Shown here one piece after another: positions 1-8,312 of a stretch of DNA of 64,000 nt. The position numbers were made by a program, and so were the translations under genes. The DNA comes from Mycobacterium numidiamassiliense (lineage in GTDB: Bacteria; Actinomycetota; Actinomycetes; Mycobacteriales; Mycobacteriaceae), in contig NZ_FUEZ01000004.1 of NCBI RefSeq assembly GCF_900157365.1, positions 434,001-498,000 of the forward strand, given 5' to 3'. The stretch's first letter is position 1. Each line of letters begins with the position of its first letter. The notes under the pieces are model-generated. The model saw nothing but the letters and a program-made list of their open reading frames with translations. It was not told where the DNA came from and did no database searches.

Positions 1-1
1 C

Positions 2-304
2 AAAGACGCGCTGGGTGTGAACTGGCGGGTGCGCTGCGATACCGGCTCCCCGTCGCCCGCAGCGGCTGCGCCGCCACCCGCGAGTGGGAGGGCGGCGCCA
101 CCCGCCCGCCGTGTGGCGCCGCCCCCGACCGTCGAGGCGGAAACGCCTGTGCCGGAGCCTGATTCGTCGGAGCAGGACGACGAGGAAATCATGCTCGCCG
201 AGGCCGGGCGCACGGATCCGTCCGCCCCGCGGCGCGACCCGGAAGAGGTAGCACTCGAACTGCTGCAGACCGAACTCGGCGCCCGGCGCATCGACGGCGG
301 CTAG
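2..304 (+). CDS. dnaX: DNA polymerase III gamma/tau subunit, C-terminal end (partial)
   Basis: The window opens inside this gene; only about 100 C-terminal codons are present, in frame from base 2 to the TAG at 302-304. The tail is a proline/alanine-rich linker, then an acidic stretch, then a short helical end (ELLQTELGARRIDGG) typical of actinobacterial DnaX. The clamp-loader ATPase part lies outside the window. Identity rests on this tail and on the following genes, which match the neighbourhood of Rv3721c. It ends 6 bp from a convergent gene. Confidence 0.75.
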   Translation, partial: KDALGVNWRVRCDTGSPSPAAAAPPPASGRAAPPARRVAPPPTVEAETPVPEPDSSEQDDEEIMLAEAGRTDPSAPRRDPEEVALELLQTELGARRIDGG

Positions 305-310
305 CCAGAG

Positions 311-1621
311 CTACGGCTGCCACCAGGGCCGCAGCGGCAGGCTGTCGGCGCCACGCCGCTCGACATTGGCGGCCAGCACGTGATGGAGCTGCAGATTGTT
401 CTGCTCGAACGCCACCCGCGAGCCCGCCATGTACAGGCCCCACACCTTGGCGATCGGCAGACCGACCTCGTCGACCGCGGAGTCCCAATGCTCGACCAGG
501 TTGTGGCACCAGTCTCGTAGCGTCATCGCGTAGTGATGCCGGAAGTTCTCGGTGTGCAGCACCTCGAAGCCGGCCTCCTGGACCTCGCTGATGATGCGTC
601 CGGACCCGGTCAGCTCCCCGTCCGGGAAAACATAGCGGTCGGTGAATCCGCCGGCAAACGAGTGCTGCTCGTTGTCGTGCCGGGTGATGCAGTGATTGAG
701 CAGCAGGCCGCCGACCCGCAGCTTCGACTTGAGGAAGCCGAAATAGGCCGGGTAATTCCGGACGCCGATGTGCTCGGTCAGACCGATCGACGACACGGCG
801 TCGAACTCCGTCTCACCCACATCCCGGTAATCGGAGAACCGCACCTCGGCCAGATCGGCGAGCCCGTCGTCGGCGACGGCCTGCTGCGCCCACTTCGCCT
901 GCTCGGCCGACAGCGTGGCACCGATGACCCGGACGCCCCTGCTGGCGGCGTAACGCACCATGCCACCCCAGCCGCAGCCGACGTCGAGCAGCCGATCGCC
1001 GGGCTGTAGCGCAAGCTTGTCGAAGATCAGCCGGTACTTGTTCTCCTGCGCCTCCTCCAGCGTCGCGTCGACGTCGGGATAGACCGCACACGTATAGGTC
1101 ATCGACGGCCCGAGCAGCCATTCGTAGAACGTGTTGGACACGTCGTAGTGGTGGTGGATGGCTTCTGCGTCACGAGTCTTGCTGTGCAGCAAGCCATCAG
1201 CGACCCGGCGCCAGCGCGGCGGTGTCTCCTGCGGCGGCGGGGGGATCGGCACGAAATGCTCGACGCCGATCGAGCGCACGACAGTAGCCATCTCGCGCGC
1301 CGATGGGCGTTTGAAGTTGACCCGGTCGGCAAGCGTCTTGAGCAGCTCGTAGGGATCGCCGGGGTGCACGCCGTATGCCTGCAGTTCACCCGAGATATAG
1401 GCCCGGGCGATGCCGAGCTCGCCGGGGGCCGTCGCCAGATACGTCGCGCCGCGAGGGGAGCGAAGGTCCAGGCCCAGCTCGGCGTCTTCACTGCCGGCCG
1501 TGCTGCCGTCGTACGCGGTGAACTTGAGGGGCTGTCGCCCGGTCGCGGTGAACAGGGCCAGTACCTCGGCCATGTTCAGCTTCCCGGTCGTCGCGCGGTA
1601 AGGCTCTCTGGTCGTCGTCAT
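311..1621 (-). CDS. Cyclopropane-fatty-acid-synthase-family SAM methyltransferase (Rv3720-like)
   Basis: 436 residues. The C-terminal two thirds is a Mycolic_acid_cyclopropane_synthase-type domain, with SAM motif LLDVGCGWGGM near residue 212 and the family signature EHIGVRNYPAYF further on. Its ATG overlaps the stop of the upstream flavoprotein gene (ATGA), so the two are co-translated. Known for the family: such pairs (TmsB/TmsA, also called BfaB/BfaA) methylate the oleoyl double bond to a 10-methylene group and then reduce it to 10-methylstearate (tuberculostearic acid). I infer the same role here. A cyclopropane-forming activity cannot be excluded from sequence alone. Confidence 0.85.
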   Translation of the reverse strand: MTTTREPYRATTGKLNMAEVLALFTATGRQPLKFTAYDGSTAGSEDAELGLDLRSPRGATYLATAPGELGIARAYISGELQAYGVHPGDPYELLKTLADRVNFKRPSAREMATVVRSIGVEHFVPIPPPPQETPPRWRRVADGLLHSKTRDAEAIHHHYDVSNTFYEWLLGPSMTYTCAVYPDVDATLEEAQENKYRLIFDKLALQPGDRLLDVGCGWGGMVRYAASRGVRVIGATLSAEQAKWAQQAVADDGLADLAEVRFSDYRDVGETEFDAVSSIGLTEHIGVRNYPAYFGFLKSKLRVGGLLLNHCITRHDNEQHSFAGGFTDRYVFPDGELTGSGRIISEVQEAGFEVLHTENFRHHYAMTLRDWCHNLVEHWDSAVDEVGLPIAKVWGLYMAGSRVAFEQNNLQLHHVLAANVERRGADSLPLRPWWQP

Positions 1622-2958
1622 CGCCGTTGCACCGCCTTCGCGTAGAGATCAAGTAGACGAGAATCGGGGTCGTAGGACTTCTTGACCGTCTTGTACGCCT
1701 CCCCGCCGTAGAGCTCGTCGAACTGCTCACGGGTGTAGAAGGAATCGGAGTACAACGACTTGTGTCCGTCGAGCTCACTGACCCTCGCCTCGATGCTCCG
1801 GTTGGTGACGTCCGCTGTGACGCCCGTCGGCACCGAAGACCAGAATCCGATGTTGACGTAGGTTTGGTCTGGCCGTATGGGGTACAGCGGCCAGCCGTCA
1901 TGATCGCGAATCCGTAACGGGCACAACCAGATCGGCGTGATCGGCACGCTAGCCAAGAACCATTCCAGGAATTCGCAGGCCCGACCGATCGGTACCTCGA
2001 CGTCCTGGACCACCCGCTCCCGCGGAGGACGGCCCGGCGAGCGAACACTGCGCGCCTCGACCCGGTCGGACAGCCCGAATCGCCGATCGATGGCCACCAG
2101 TTTCGAGTAGACGCTGCTGCGCCGGTAGCGGCGCGGCCACCAGCGCCGTAGGCGCGGGTTCTGCGCGCCGAATGCCCTTGAGCACCAGAACCAATCGGTG
2201 TCCCAGCGCCAGAAGTAGTCGTGCATGGTCAGCCGGTCGTCTTTGGCGGCGTCCACACCGTCGTGCTGCATCGACTGGTAGTAGATGTCCTTCCCGGTGT
2301 AGTCGCTGACCGGTCCCGGGGTGGTGGTCCGCCGGCCCAGGCAGAGGTAGCTTTCGGCGGCGCCGAACACCACCCCGTCGAGATAGTCGACCGGGGTGCC
2401 GGAGTGGCCGCCGGTGTCGATGATGCGTTCGGCCGCGGCGATCATCGCGGTCAGTGATCCGAAACGCAGGTGCCGCAGCGCCACGAACGGCGTGATGGGC
2501 TCCAGCTCGATCCGAAGTCGGGTCGAATATCCAAGTGTTCCATAGGAATTGGGGAAGGCGCGAAACAGGTCGGGGTGCTGGCTGCGCGATGTGGTGAGCA
2601 ATTCGCCAGCGCCGGTGAGGATGTCCATTTCCAGCACCGACTCGTGTGGCAGGCCATTGCGAAACGACGCCGATTCGATGCCCAGGCCGCTCACCGCACC
2701 GCCCAGTGTGATGGTCTTCAATTGCGGGACGACCAGTGGCGAAAGGCCATATGGCAGAGTCGCTGCCACCAGGTCTTCGTAGGTGCACATGCCGGCGACG
2801 TCGGCGGTGCGGGTGTCGGGATCGACGGACAGGACTCTAGTCAGCCCGGAGGTGTCCAAGCCCTTCGACTCGCGTTTAGTACGGGCGCGGAACAGGTTTG
2901 ACGTCGGTTTGGCGAGCCGAACGGCGGACGTTGGTGGGATGGACCGATAACTGGCCAT
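1618..2958 (-). CDS. FAD-binding PCMH-type oxidoreductase (Rv3719-like)
   Basis: 446 residues from ATG at 2958. An upstream in-frame ATG at 3108 would overlap the divergent SRPBCC gene and adds a sequence with no domain character, so I prefer 2958 (MASYRSIPPTS). The N-terminal half is a PCMH flavin fold with a GGAVSGLGIES nucleotide-binding stretch near residue 110. It is related to DHCR24 and alditol oxidases. It is probably the reductase partner of the downstream methyltransferase in 10-methyl fatty acid synthesis, reducing the 10-methylene intermediate; this is inferred from the coupled gene order and the TmsA/BfaA precedent. Confidence 0.8.
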   Translation of the reverse strand: MASYRSIPPTSAVRLAKPTSNLFRARTKRESKGLDTSGLTRVLSVDPDTRTADVAGMCTYEDLVAATLPYGLSPLVVPQLKTITLGGAVSGLGIESASFRNGLPHESVLEMDILTGAGELLTTSRSQHPDLFRAFPNSYGTLGYSTRLRIELEPITPFVALRHLRFGSLTAMIAAAERIIDTGGHSGTPVDYLDGVVFGAAESYLCLGRRTTTPGPVSDYTGKDIYYQSMQHDGVDAAKDDRLTMHDYFWRWDTDWFWCSRAFGAQNPRLRRWWPRRYRRSSVYSKLVAIDRRFGLSDRVEARSVRSPGRPPRERVVQDVEVPIGRACEFLEWFLASVPITPIWLCPLRIRDHDGWPLYPIRPDQTYVNIGFWSSVPTGVTADVTNRSIEARVSELDGHKSLYSDSFYTREQFDELYGGEAYKTVKKSYDPDSRLLDLYAKAVQRR

Positions 2959-3086
2959 CAGCTTCTCAACGCCCGACCTGTGCGTACCGAGTGCGGATCC
3001 AGGACCGAGCACCACATATACCCTAGTCTTCGGACACAGCCCGTGCATCCGCGCGCGGGCGCCATTAGACCAGAGGAGTTGCCCTG

Positions 3087-3524
3087 ATGGGCCAGGTGAG
3101 CGCGGCAAGCACGATCCTGATCAACGTCGAGCCCGCGGCCACGCTTGCTGCGGTGGCCGACTATCAGACGGTTCGCCCGAAAATTCTGTCTCCGCAGTAC
3201 AGCGACTACCAGGTACTCGAGGGTGGGCAGGGGGCAGGCACCGTCGCCAAATGGAAGCTGCAGGCCACCAAATCACGGGTGCGCGACGTACAGGTCAACG
3301 TCGACGTCGCCGGTCGCACCGTCATCGAGAAGGACGCGAACTCGTCGATGGTCATCAATTGGACGGTGGCGCCCGCCGGACCCGGATCCAGCGTCACCGT
3401 GAAGACCACCTGGACGGGTGCCGGCGGTGTCAAGGGTTTCTTCGAAAAGACCTTCGCGCCACTAGGTCTGAAGAAGATTCAAGGCGAAGTGCTGGCCAAC
3501 CTGAAGAACGAACTGGAGAGCTAG
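3087..3524 (+). CDS. SRPBCC-family protein (Rv3718c-like)
   Basis: 145 residues, the usual length for a single START/Bet v1-type (SRPBCC) domain. Hallmarks are the N-terminal strand and helix (ASTILINVEPAATLAAVADY), the central WKLQATKSRVRDVQVNV sheet, and the long C-terminal helix ending LKKIQGEVLANLKNELES. There is no signal peptide or membrane segment, so it is probably cytosolic. Such proteins bind hydrophobic ligands; no substrate can be read from the sequence. Its stop codon overlaps that of the convergent amidase gene by 4 bp. Confidence 0.8.
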   Translation: MGQVSAASTILINVEPAATLAAVADYQTVRPKILSPQYSDYQVLEGGQGAGTVAKWKLQATKSRVRDVQVNVDVAGRTVIEKDANSSMVINWTVAPAGPGSSVTVKTTWTGAGGVKGFFEKTFAPLGLKKIQGEVLANLKNELES

Positions 3525-4282
3525 CGCGACTGCGCCTGGCTGGCCAGGAAGCCCGCCACGCCGCGGGTCAGCGCGTCGGCGTACTTCTGTCTCCCGTCGG
3601 CGGACTGCATCAGCGCCGAATCCACCGGGTTCTTCATGTTGCCGCACTCGACCAGGATCGACGGATACTGCGCCAGGTTCAGCCCGGCCAGATCTGAGCG
3701 GCCGTACAGGCCTTCCTGGCCGATGTAGGTCGACGGTGGAATGCCCGCGGTCTGCATTTGATCGCGCATGATGCGGGCGAACTGGACCGACGGCCCGGCC
3801 TGCGCCTGGTTGAGCGGCGGGGCTGAATAGTTGACGTGGAATCCGCGCCCCGACGGTGGGCCGCCGTCGGCGTGGATGCTCACGATTGCGTTGGGGTGCA
3901 ACGAATTTTCCATATTGGCCCGCGCGTCGACACACGGTCCCAGTCCGGTGTCGTTGTCGCGTGTCATCGCGGTCCGCACGCCCAGCGCGTTCAGCTCAGC
4001 GCGCAGCCGAAGCGCGGTGTCCCAGGTGAAGGTGTGCTCCATGTAGCCGGCGTTGGTCGCGGTTCCGCTGGTTTGGCAGTCCTTGGTGCCGCCGCGGCCG
4101 GTAGGAACCTGACGGCCGATGGACGCGTCGTTGGAACCGTTGTGGCCGGGGTCGATGACGACGACCATGCCGGCGATGTTGGAGGGGGCCGCGGTCGCAG
4201 TCGGGATGATGACTGCCGCAGCAGCGACCAGTACACCGAGCAGTGTTCTGATCCCGACACGCGTGCTCACTGGAAGGTCCAC
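3521..4282 (-). CDS. ami1: Zinc N-acetylmuramoyl-L-alanine amidase (Ami1/Rv3717-like)
   Basis: 253 residues from a GTG. A signal peptide covers roughly residues 1-32 (LLGVLVAAAAVIIPTATAA), so it is exported to the envelope. The Amidase_3 domain shows the zinc ligands H47 (DPGHNG), E82 (MEHTFTW) and H137 (SIHADGG), and the catalytic glutamate E212 (LVECGNMKNP). C69 and C117 could form the disulfide known in the M. tuberculosis enzyme. It cleaves the bond between muramic acid and the stem peptide in cell-wall turnover and daughter-cell separation. A second GTG at 4270 would also keep the signal peptide; neither start has a clear ribosome binding site. Confidence 0.9.
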   Translation of the reverse strand: MDLPVSTRVGIRTLLGVLVAAAAVIIPTATAAPSNIAGMVVVIDPGHNGSNDASIGRQVPTGRGGTKDCQTSGTATNAGYMEHTFTWDTALRLRAELNALGVRTAMTRDNDTGLGPCVDARANMENSLHPNAIVSIHADGGPPSGRGFHVNYSAPPLNQAQAGPSVQFARIMRDQMQTAGIPPSTYIGQEGLYGRSDLAGLNLAQYPSILVECGNMKNPVDSALMQSADGRQKYADALTRGVAGFLASQAQSR

Positions 4283-4379
4283 GGGGCAAAGGTAACGGCG
4301 CGCGGTCTACGCTGGGTGTTTCGAATCGCCCGAATCCACAGGCGCAACCAAGTCGAGACCAAGATGCGAGGTGATTGTC

Positions 4380-4733
4380 ATGCAACCGGGTGGCGATATG
4401 TCGGCGCTGCTTGCTCAGGCGCAGCAGATGCAGCAGAAGCTCATGGAAGCTCAGCATCAGCTCGCGAACGCGGAGATCGATGGTCAGGCGGGCGGAGGCC
4501 TGGTCAAGGTCGTGGTCAAAGGCAGCGGCGAGCTGGTCGGGGTGACGATCGATCCCAAGGTGGTCGACCCGGGTGACATCGAAACCCTGCAGGACTTGAT
4601 CGTCGGCGCCATGGCCGACGCATCGGCGAAGGTCACCCAGCTGGCGCAGGAGCGGCTGGGCGCGTTGGCTGGTGGCCTTGGTGGCCCACTCACACCGCCG
4701 GCGCCGCCGTCTGTTCCGCCGCCGGGTCTCTGA
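4380..4733 (+). CDS. YbaB/EbfC-family nucleoid-associated protein
   Basis: 117 residues. The start is the ATG at 4380 ([16 protein letters not shown]), because GCGAGGTGA at 4366-4374 sits 5 bases upstream; an in-frame GTG at 4371 lies inside that site. It has a glutamine-rich helical N terminus, then the YbaB core with [22 protein letters not shown], then a Pro/Ala-rich tail. The family forms homodimers that bind DNA. It sits directly before recR with an 8-bp gap, the arrangement common across bacteria (dnaX-ybaB-recR). Confidence 0.9.
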   Translation: MQPGGDMSALLAQAQQMQQKLMEAQHQLANAEIDGQAGGGLVKVVVKGSGELVGVTIDPKVVDPGDIETLQDLIVGAMADASAKVTQLAQERLGALAGGLGGPLTPPAPPSVPPPGL

Positions 4734-4741
4734 GCTTCCCG

Positions 4742-5353
4742 ATGTTCGAGGGACCCGTCCAGGATCTGATCGACGAGCTCGGCAAGCTGCCGGGCATCGG
4801 GCCAAAGAGCGCACAGCGCATCGCCTTTCACCTCTTGTCGGTCGAACCGCCCGATATCGACCGGCTGACCGCGGTGCTGGCGAAGGTCCGCGACGGGGTG
4901 CGATTCTGCGCGGTGTGCGGCAACGTCTCCGACGACGAGCGGTGCCGCATCTGTGCGGACCCCCGGCGGGACGGTTCGCAGGTGTGCGTCGTGGAGGAGC
5001 CGAAGGATGTCCAGGCCGTCGAGCGCACCCGCGAATTCCGCGGTCGCTACCACGTCCTGGGCGGCGCCCTTGATCCGCTGTCCGGCGTCGGTCCCGATCA
5101 ACTGCGGATCCGCGAGCTGCTGAGCCGCATCGGTGAACGCGTCGATGGTGTCGACATCACCGAGGTGATCATCGCGACCGACCCGAATACCGAGGGCGAG
5201 GCAACGGCCACCTACCTGGTCCGGATGCTGCGCGACATCCCGGGGCTGACCGTGACGCGGATCGCGTCCGGGCTGCCGATGGGCGGCGATTTGGAGTTCG
5301 CCGACGAGTTGACGCTGGGTCGTGCGCTCACCGGCCGCCGGGCCATGGTCTGA
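4742..5353 (+). CDS. recR: Recombination mediator RecR
   Basis: 203 residues, full family length. There is a helix-hairpin-helix with [19 protein letters not shown] at residues 12-31, a C4 zinc finger ([17 protein letters not shown], about 56-72), a Toprim domain ([31 protein letters not shown]) and the C-terminal Walker-B-like region. RecR acts with RecF and RecO to load RecA onto gapped DNA. It is cotranscribed with the ybaB gene. All expected motifs are intact. Confidence 0.97.
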   Translation: MFEGPVQDLIDELGKLPGIGPKSAQRIAFHLLSVEPPDIDRLTAVLAKVRDGVRFCAVCGNVSDDERCRICADPRRDGSQVCVVEEPKDVQAVERTREFRGRYHVLGGALDPLSGVGPDQLRIRELLSRIGERVDGVDITEVIIATDPNTEGEATATYLVRMLRDIPGLTVTRIASGLPMGGDLEFADELTLGRALTGRRAMV

Positions 5354-5369
5354 ACCTGAGCCCGCCGCG

Positions 5370-6038
5370 TCACCGGGTCACGACGGTGAAGTTGTCGCTC
5401 TTGCTCCATGCGTCTTCGAAGGTGGCGATCCGAACCTGCTCGTCGCGGCCGGCCTCGACGCCACTGTCGTTGACGTGGACCACGTTGGCCCTGGTGTCGA
5501 TGCCGATGACGACCACAAAGTGGTTTTCCCGGGAACGATTGCCGGGCGCGTTCCACAGGATCTTGTCGTTGACCCCGACGATCATCTTGCGGCCCTGGTC
5601 CAGGCGCCGGATCAGCGTGTCGATGCCGGGGTGCACCACATCGGCGGGGATGCCGTAGTGGGCCAGCAGCGGCACCAGGTCCTTGTTGCTTGTCCTGCCG
5701 CCGCTGTAGATCGGCCCGGGGTGGGCCGCGCTCGGGATGTTTGCGGCAGCGCCGGTGACCTCGTCCTCACTGGGCGAGTGCCCGCTGATCTCGCCGACCA
5801 CGTCCGCGACCGCCATCTCCGCGCAGTCGAAGTCTTGCTGCTGATACCGCCAATAGGACGCCGCGGCCGCCGGGTCGCCGTGCATGCCGGAGTCGCTGTT
5901 CGGGGTAGGAGCCCTTGGCAGGGAGTGGGCCGTACCTGCCGAGCCGATGACCCCGGCGGCGACCGCCGCGGTCACGAGGGCCGCGGTCAGGCCGAGGCTC
6001 GCCGTCGTGGCGATGCGGTTCGTCGAGGTGTTGGTCAT
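5370..6038 (-). CDS. Secreted C39-like cysteine peptidase-fold protein
   Basis: 222 residues. An N-terminal signal peptide (hydrophobic 12-37, then AHS) is followed by a Peptidase_C39_2-type domain. The candidate catalytic set is present: C72 in QQDFDCAEMA, H173 in ENHFVVVIGI and D191 in HVNDSG. The fold is that of bacteriocin-leader peptidases, but stand-alone secreted members in actinobacteria have no established substrate. It is convergent with recR. A 12-bp inverted repeat at 6046-6091 covers its ribosome binding site (AAAAGGGG), listed separately. I have no function to assign beyond an extracytoplasmic hydrolase or transglutaminase-like fold. Confidence 0.75.
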   Translation of the reverse strand: MTNTSTNRIATTASLGLTAALVTAAVAAGVIGSAGTAHSLPRAPTPNSDSGMHGDPAAAASYWRYQQQDFDCAEMAVADVVGEISGHSPSEDEVTGAAANIPSAAHPGPIYSGGRTSNKDLVPLLAHYGIPADVVHPGIDTLIRRLDQGRKMIVGVNDKILWNAPGNRSRENHFVVVIGIDTRANVVHVNDSGVEAGRDEQVRIATFEDAWSKSDNFTVVTR

Positions 6039-6045
6039 GGTGGCC

Positions 6046-6091
6046 CCTTTTCTCGAGCCGATGTGTGGCGTCCGGGTGTCTCGAGAAAAGG
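6046..6091 (-). promoter_or_regulatory. 5' UTR hairpin overlapping the ribosome binding site
   Basis: Perfect 12-bp inverted repeat, CCTTTTCTCGAG at 6046-6057 and CTCGAGAAAAGG at 6080-6091, with a 22-base loop. In the minus-strand transcript the 3' arm contains the AAAAGG half of the AAAAGGGG site, whose GTG-proximal end lies 7 bases before the ATG at 6038. Folding would hide the site. It could instead be a dyad bound by a protein at DNA level. Confidence 0.6.
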
Positions 6092-6156
6092 CTGGTTGAC
6101 GGGCCTACCGGGATCCTCAAAGAAAACTTGGCGTGCAGCTGGGCGTGGGCGTGCGG

Positions 6157-7538
6157 CTAGCTGCCGGCCAGCTCGCCGGCCTCACGTTCGACCGAAGGCT
6201 CAGACCCCGGCAGCGGCTTGCCCGCGACTTCCGGCATGAATCGAAGGGTGATCGTCCCCACCAGGCCCGCAAAGACCAGCATGAAGGCCGGCACCAGGGA
6301 GTTGCCGGTGCTCGATATCAGCGCCTGGGCGATCAACGGGGTGGTTCCGCCGACGGTCGACAGCGCGATGTTGTACGAGATGGCCAGCGCTCCGTTGCGC
6401 ACCCTGGTCGGGAACAGTGCCGGCAGCGCGGCGGGCGTGGTGCTGTCGAAACACAGTTCCATCAGCCCGATCAGCAGCACACCGAGGAAGGCCAACGGAA
6501 AGACAGCGCCGAAGCGCATCAGCAAGAAGGCCGGGACCGACGCCACGACGAGCAGTCCGCAGCCCGTCCACATGATCGGTTTGACGCCGATACGGTCGGA
6601 CAACGCGGCGACGAACACCACGGTGGCCATCAGGATCGCCAACGTCGCCACGATCATCACCGGTCCGGCCGTATTACCAACGTGCACAACCACTTTGAGG
6701 TACGTCGGCAAGTATCCGGTGAGCATGAAATCGGGGACCTGGGAGGTCACCACAAGGGCCGCGCAGATGGCCATCGGCCGCCACTGCTCCACCACTGTGC
6801 GCCGAAATTGCTGCCAGCCGCGCTCGACCGGCGCGTCCGCGCTACTGCTCACCTGTGCGTAGGCGGGCGACTCCTCGATGTGCAGGCGCAGATAGAGAGC
6901 GAACACGCCGAACGGCGCTCCCAGCAACAGCGGAATCCGCCAGCCCCAGGCCAGCATGTCGTGGGCCGGCAGCCAGGCCTGTAACGCGGTCACCAGCAAC
7001 CCGGCGAACACGAACCCCACCAGGTTCCCCAGCGGCAGGAAGCCGACCATCCTGCCGCGTTTGTGGTCCGGGGCCCGCTCGACGAGATAGGTCATCGCAC
7101 CGACAAACTCGCCGCCGGTCGACAAGCCTTGAAAGATCCTGGCGATCAGAAGCAGGATCGGCGCCCACACGCCGATGGAGCTGTAGCCAGGAATCAGGCC
7201 GGTCATGGTCGTTCCCACCGTCATCAGCAGGATCGTGATCACCAAAATCCGCTTGCGCCCGATGCGGTCGCCGAGCGGACCAAGGACGAACCGCCAAGCG
7301 GCCGCACCACGTACGCCGCCGCGAGCGTGCTGAAGGTGGCGATGAGATGGACCGCGCTGACGCTGTCGCCCGGATAAAACACCTGCGCGATGGTCGTCGC
7401 GATGTAGCCGTAGACGCCGAAGTCGTACCACTCCATGAAGTTGCCGATGGCCGTACCCGCGGTGTCCCGCCGCATCGCCGAATCGATGTCCCGGGTGTCG
7501 TTGCGGGCGCAGCTGGGCCGGCGGCGTCGGATGCTCAT
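6157..7538 (-). pseudogene. MFS transporter of the metabolite:H+ symporter family, frameshifted
   Basis: Two overlapping frames together make one complete MHS-type permease (ProP/KgtP/ShiA-like). The N-terminal part from ATG at 7538 carries GNFMEWYDFGVYGYIATTIAQ and runs to AAYVVRPLGG. The rest, in another frame, begins RFVLGPLGDRIGRKRILVI and continues through about ten more membrane segments to a TAG at 6157. The join falls inside the family motif PLGG-x-VLGPLGDRxGRK, so one base is missing at about 7289-7291. The remainder is well conserved, which points to a recent mutation or a sequencing error. If intact it would import a small organic acid or osmolyte. Confidence 0.8.
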
Positions 7539-7604
7539 CGACTGGTCACGTACCCATTACTTTGCTGCACGGAACCGGTTGTGCCCGCAAGCACCCGTTT
7601 CACG

Positions 7605-8312
7605 TCAGCGGGCAGCTAACCGCTCCGAGCGCAACAGCTCGACCTCGGGAAGCTCGAGCGGGGACAGTCCACCCACCACCTTGCTCAGCAGCAGGTCGGC
7701 GAGCTCCGGGTTGCGGGCCAGGCAGGGTCCGTGCATGTAGGTGGCGACCACGCTGCCCTGGATCGCGCCGTCGAAGCCGTCGCCCGCGCGGTTGCCCGCG
7801 CCCTTGACCACCGCCCCCAACGGCGACGCGGCGGGGCCCAGCACGGTGCCACCGCGGTGGTTTTCGAAGCCGGTTAGCTGCACGCTCAAACCGGCGAGCA
7901 ACGGTTTGCTGACCAGCTCGCCGATGGTGCGTGCCCGCTGCGGCGAGGTCGTCACGTCGAGCATGCCCACGCCGTCGACCCGTTCCCCCGACGACGTCTC
8001 GTACCAGTGACCCAGCACCTGGATCGCCGCGCAGATCGCCAGCACGGGCGCGCCCCGCTCGGCCGCGCGCTGCAACCCCGGGTACTTGATCAGGTGCCGG
8101 GTGGCCAGCCGCTGCGCGTAGTCCTCCGCGCCACCCAGCGTGTACAGGTCCAGGGATTCCGGTACCGGGTCGTCCAGCGTGATCTCGACGATCTCGGCGG
8201 GGATATCACGCAGCCGCAGCCGTTGCCGCAGCACCAGGGCGTTGCCGCCGTCGCCGTAGGTGCCCATCACGTCGGGCAACACCAGCCCGATCCGCACGTC
8301 TGAGTCAGCCAT
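7605..8312 (-). CDS. gatD: Lipid II isoglutaminyl synthase, glutamine amidotransferase subunit GatD
   Basis: 235 residues from ATG at 8312 (MADSDVRIGLVLPD), which overlaps the end of murT by 8 bp; a further in-frame ATG at 8360 lies deep inside murT. It is a class I (CobQ-type) glutaminase with catalytic C94 (LAICAAIQ, the same number as in Staphylococcus GatD) and H194 (YMHGPCLARNP). It releases ammonia from glutamine for MurT, which amidates D-glutamate in the lipid II stem peptide. Older annotation calls it CobQ2 (Rv3713). Translational coupling with murT fits a 1:1 complex. Confidence 0.93.
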   Translation of the reverse strand: MADSDVRIGLVLPDVMGTYGDGGNALVLRQRLRLRDIPAEIVEITLDDPVPESLDLYTLGGAEDYAQRLATRHLIKYPGLQRAAERGAPVLAICAAIQVLGHWYETSSGERVDGVGMLDVTTSPQRARTIGELVSKPLLAGLSVQLTGFENHRGGTVLGPAASPLGAVVKGAGNRAGDGFDGAIQGSVVATYMHGPCLARNPELADLLLSKVVGGLSPLELPEVELLRSERLAAR

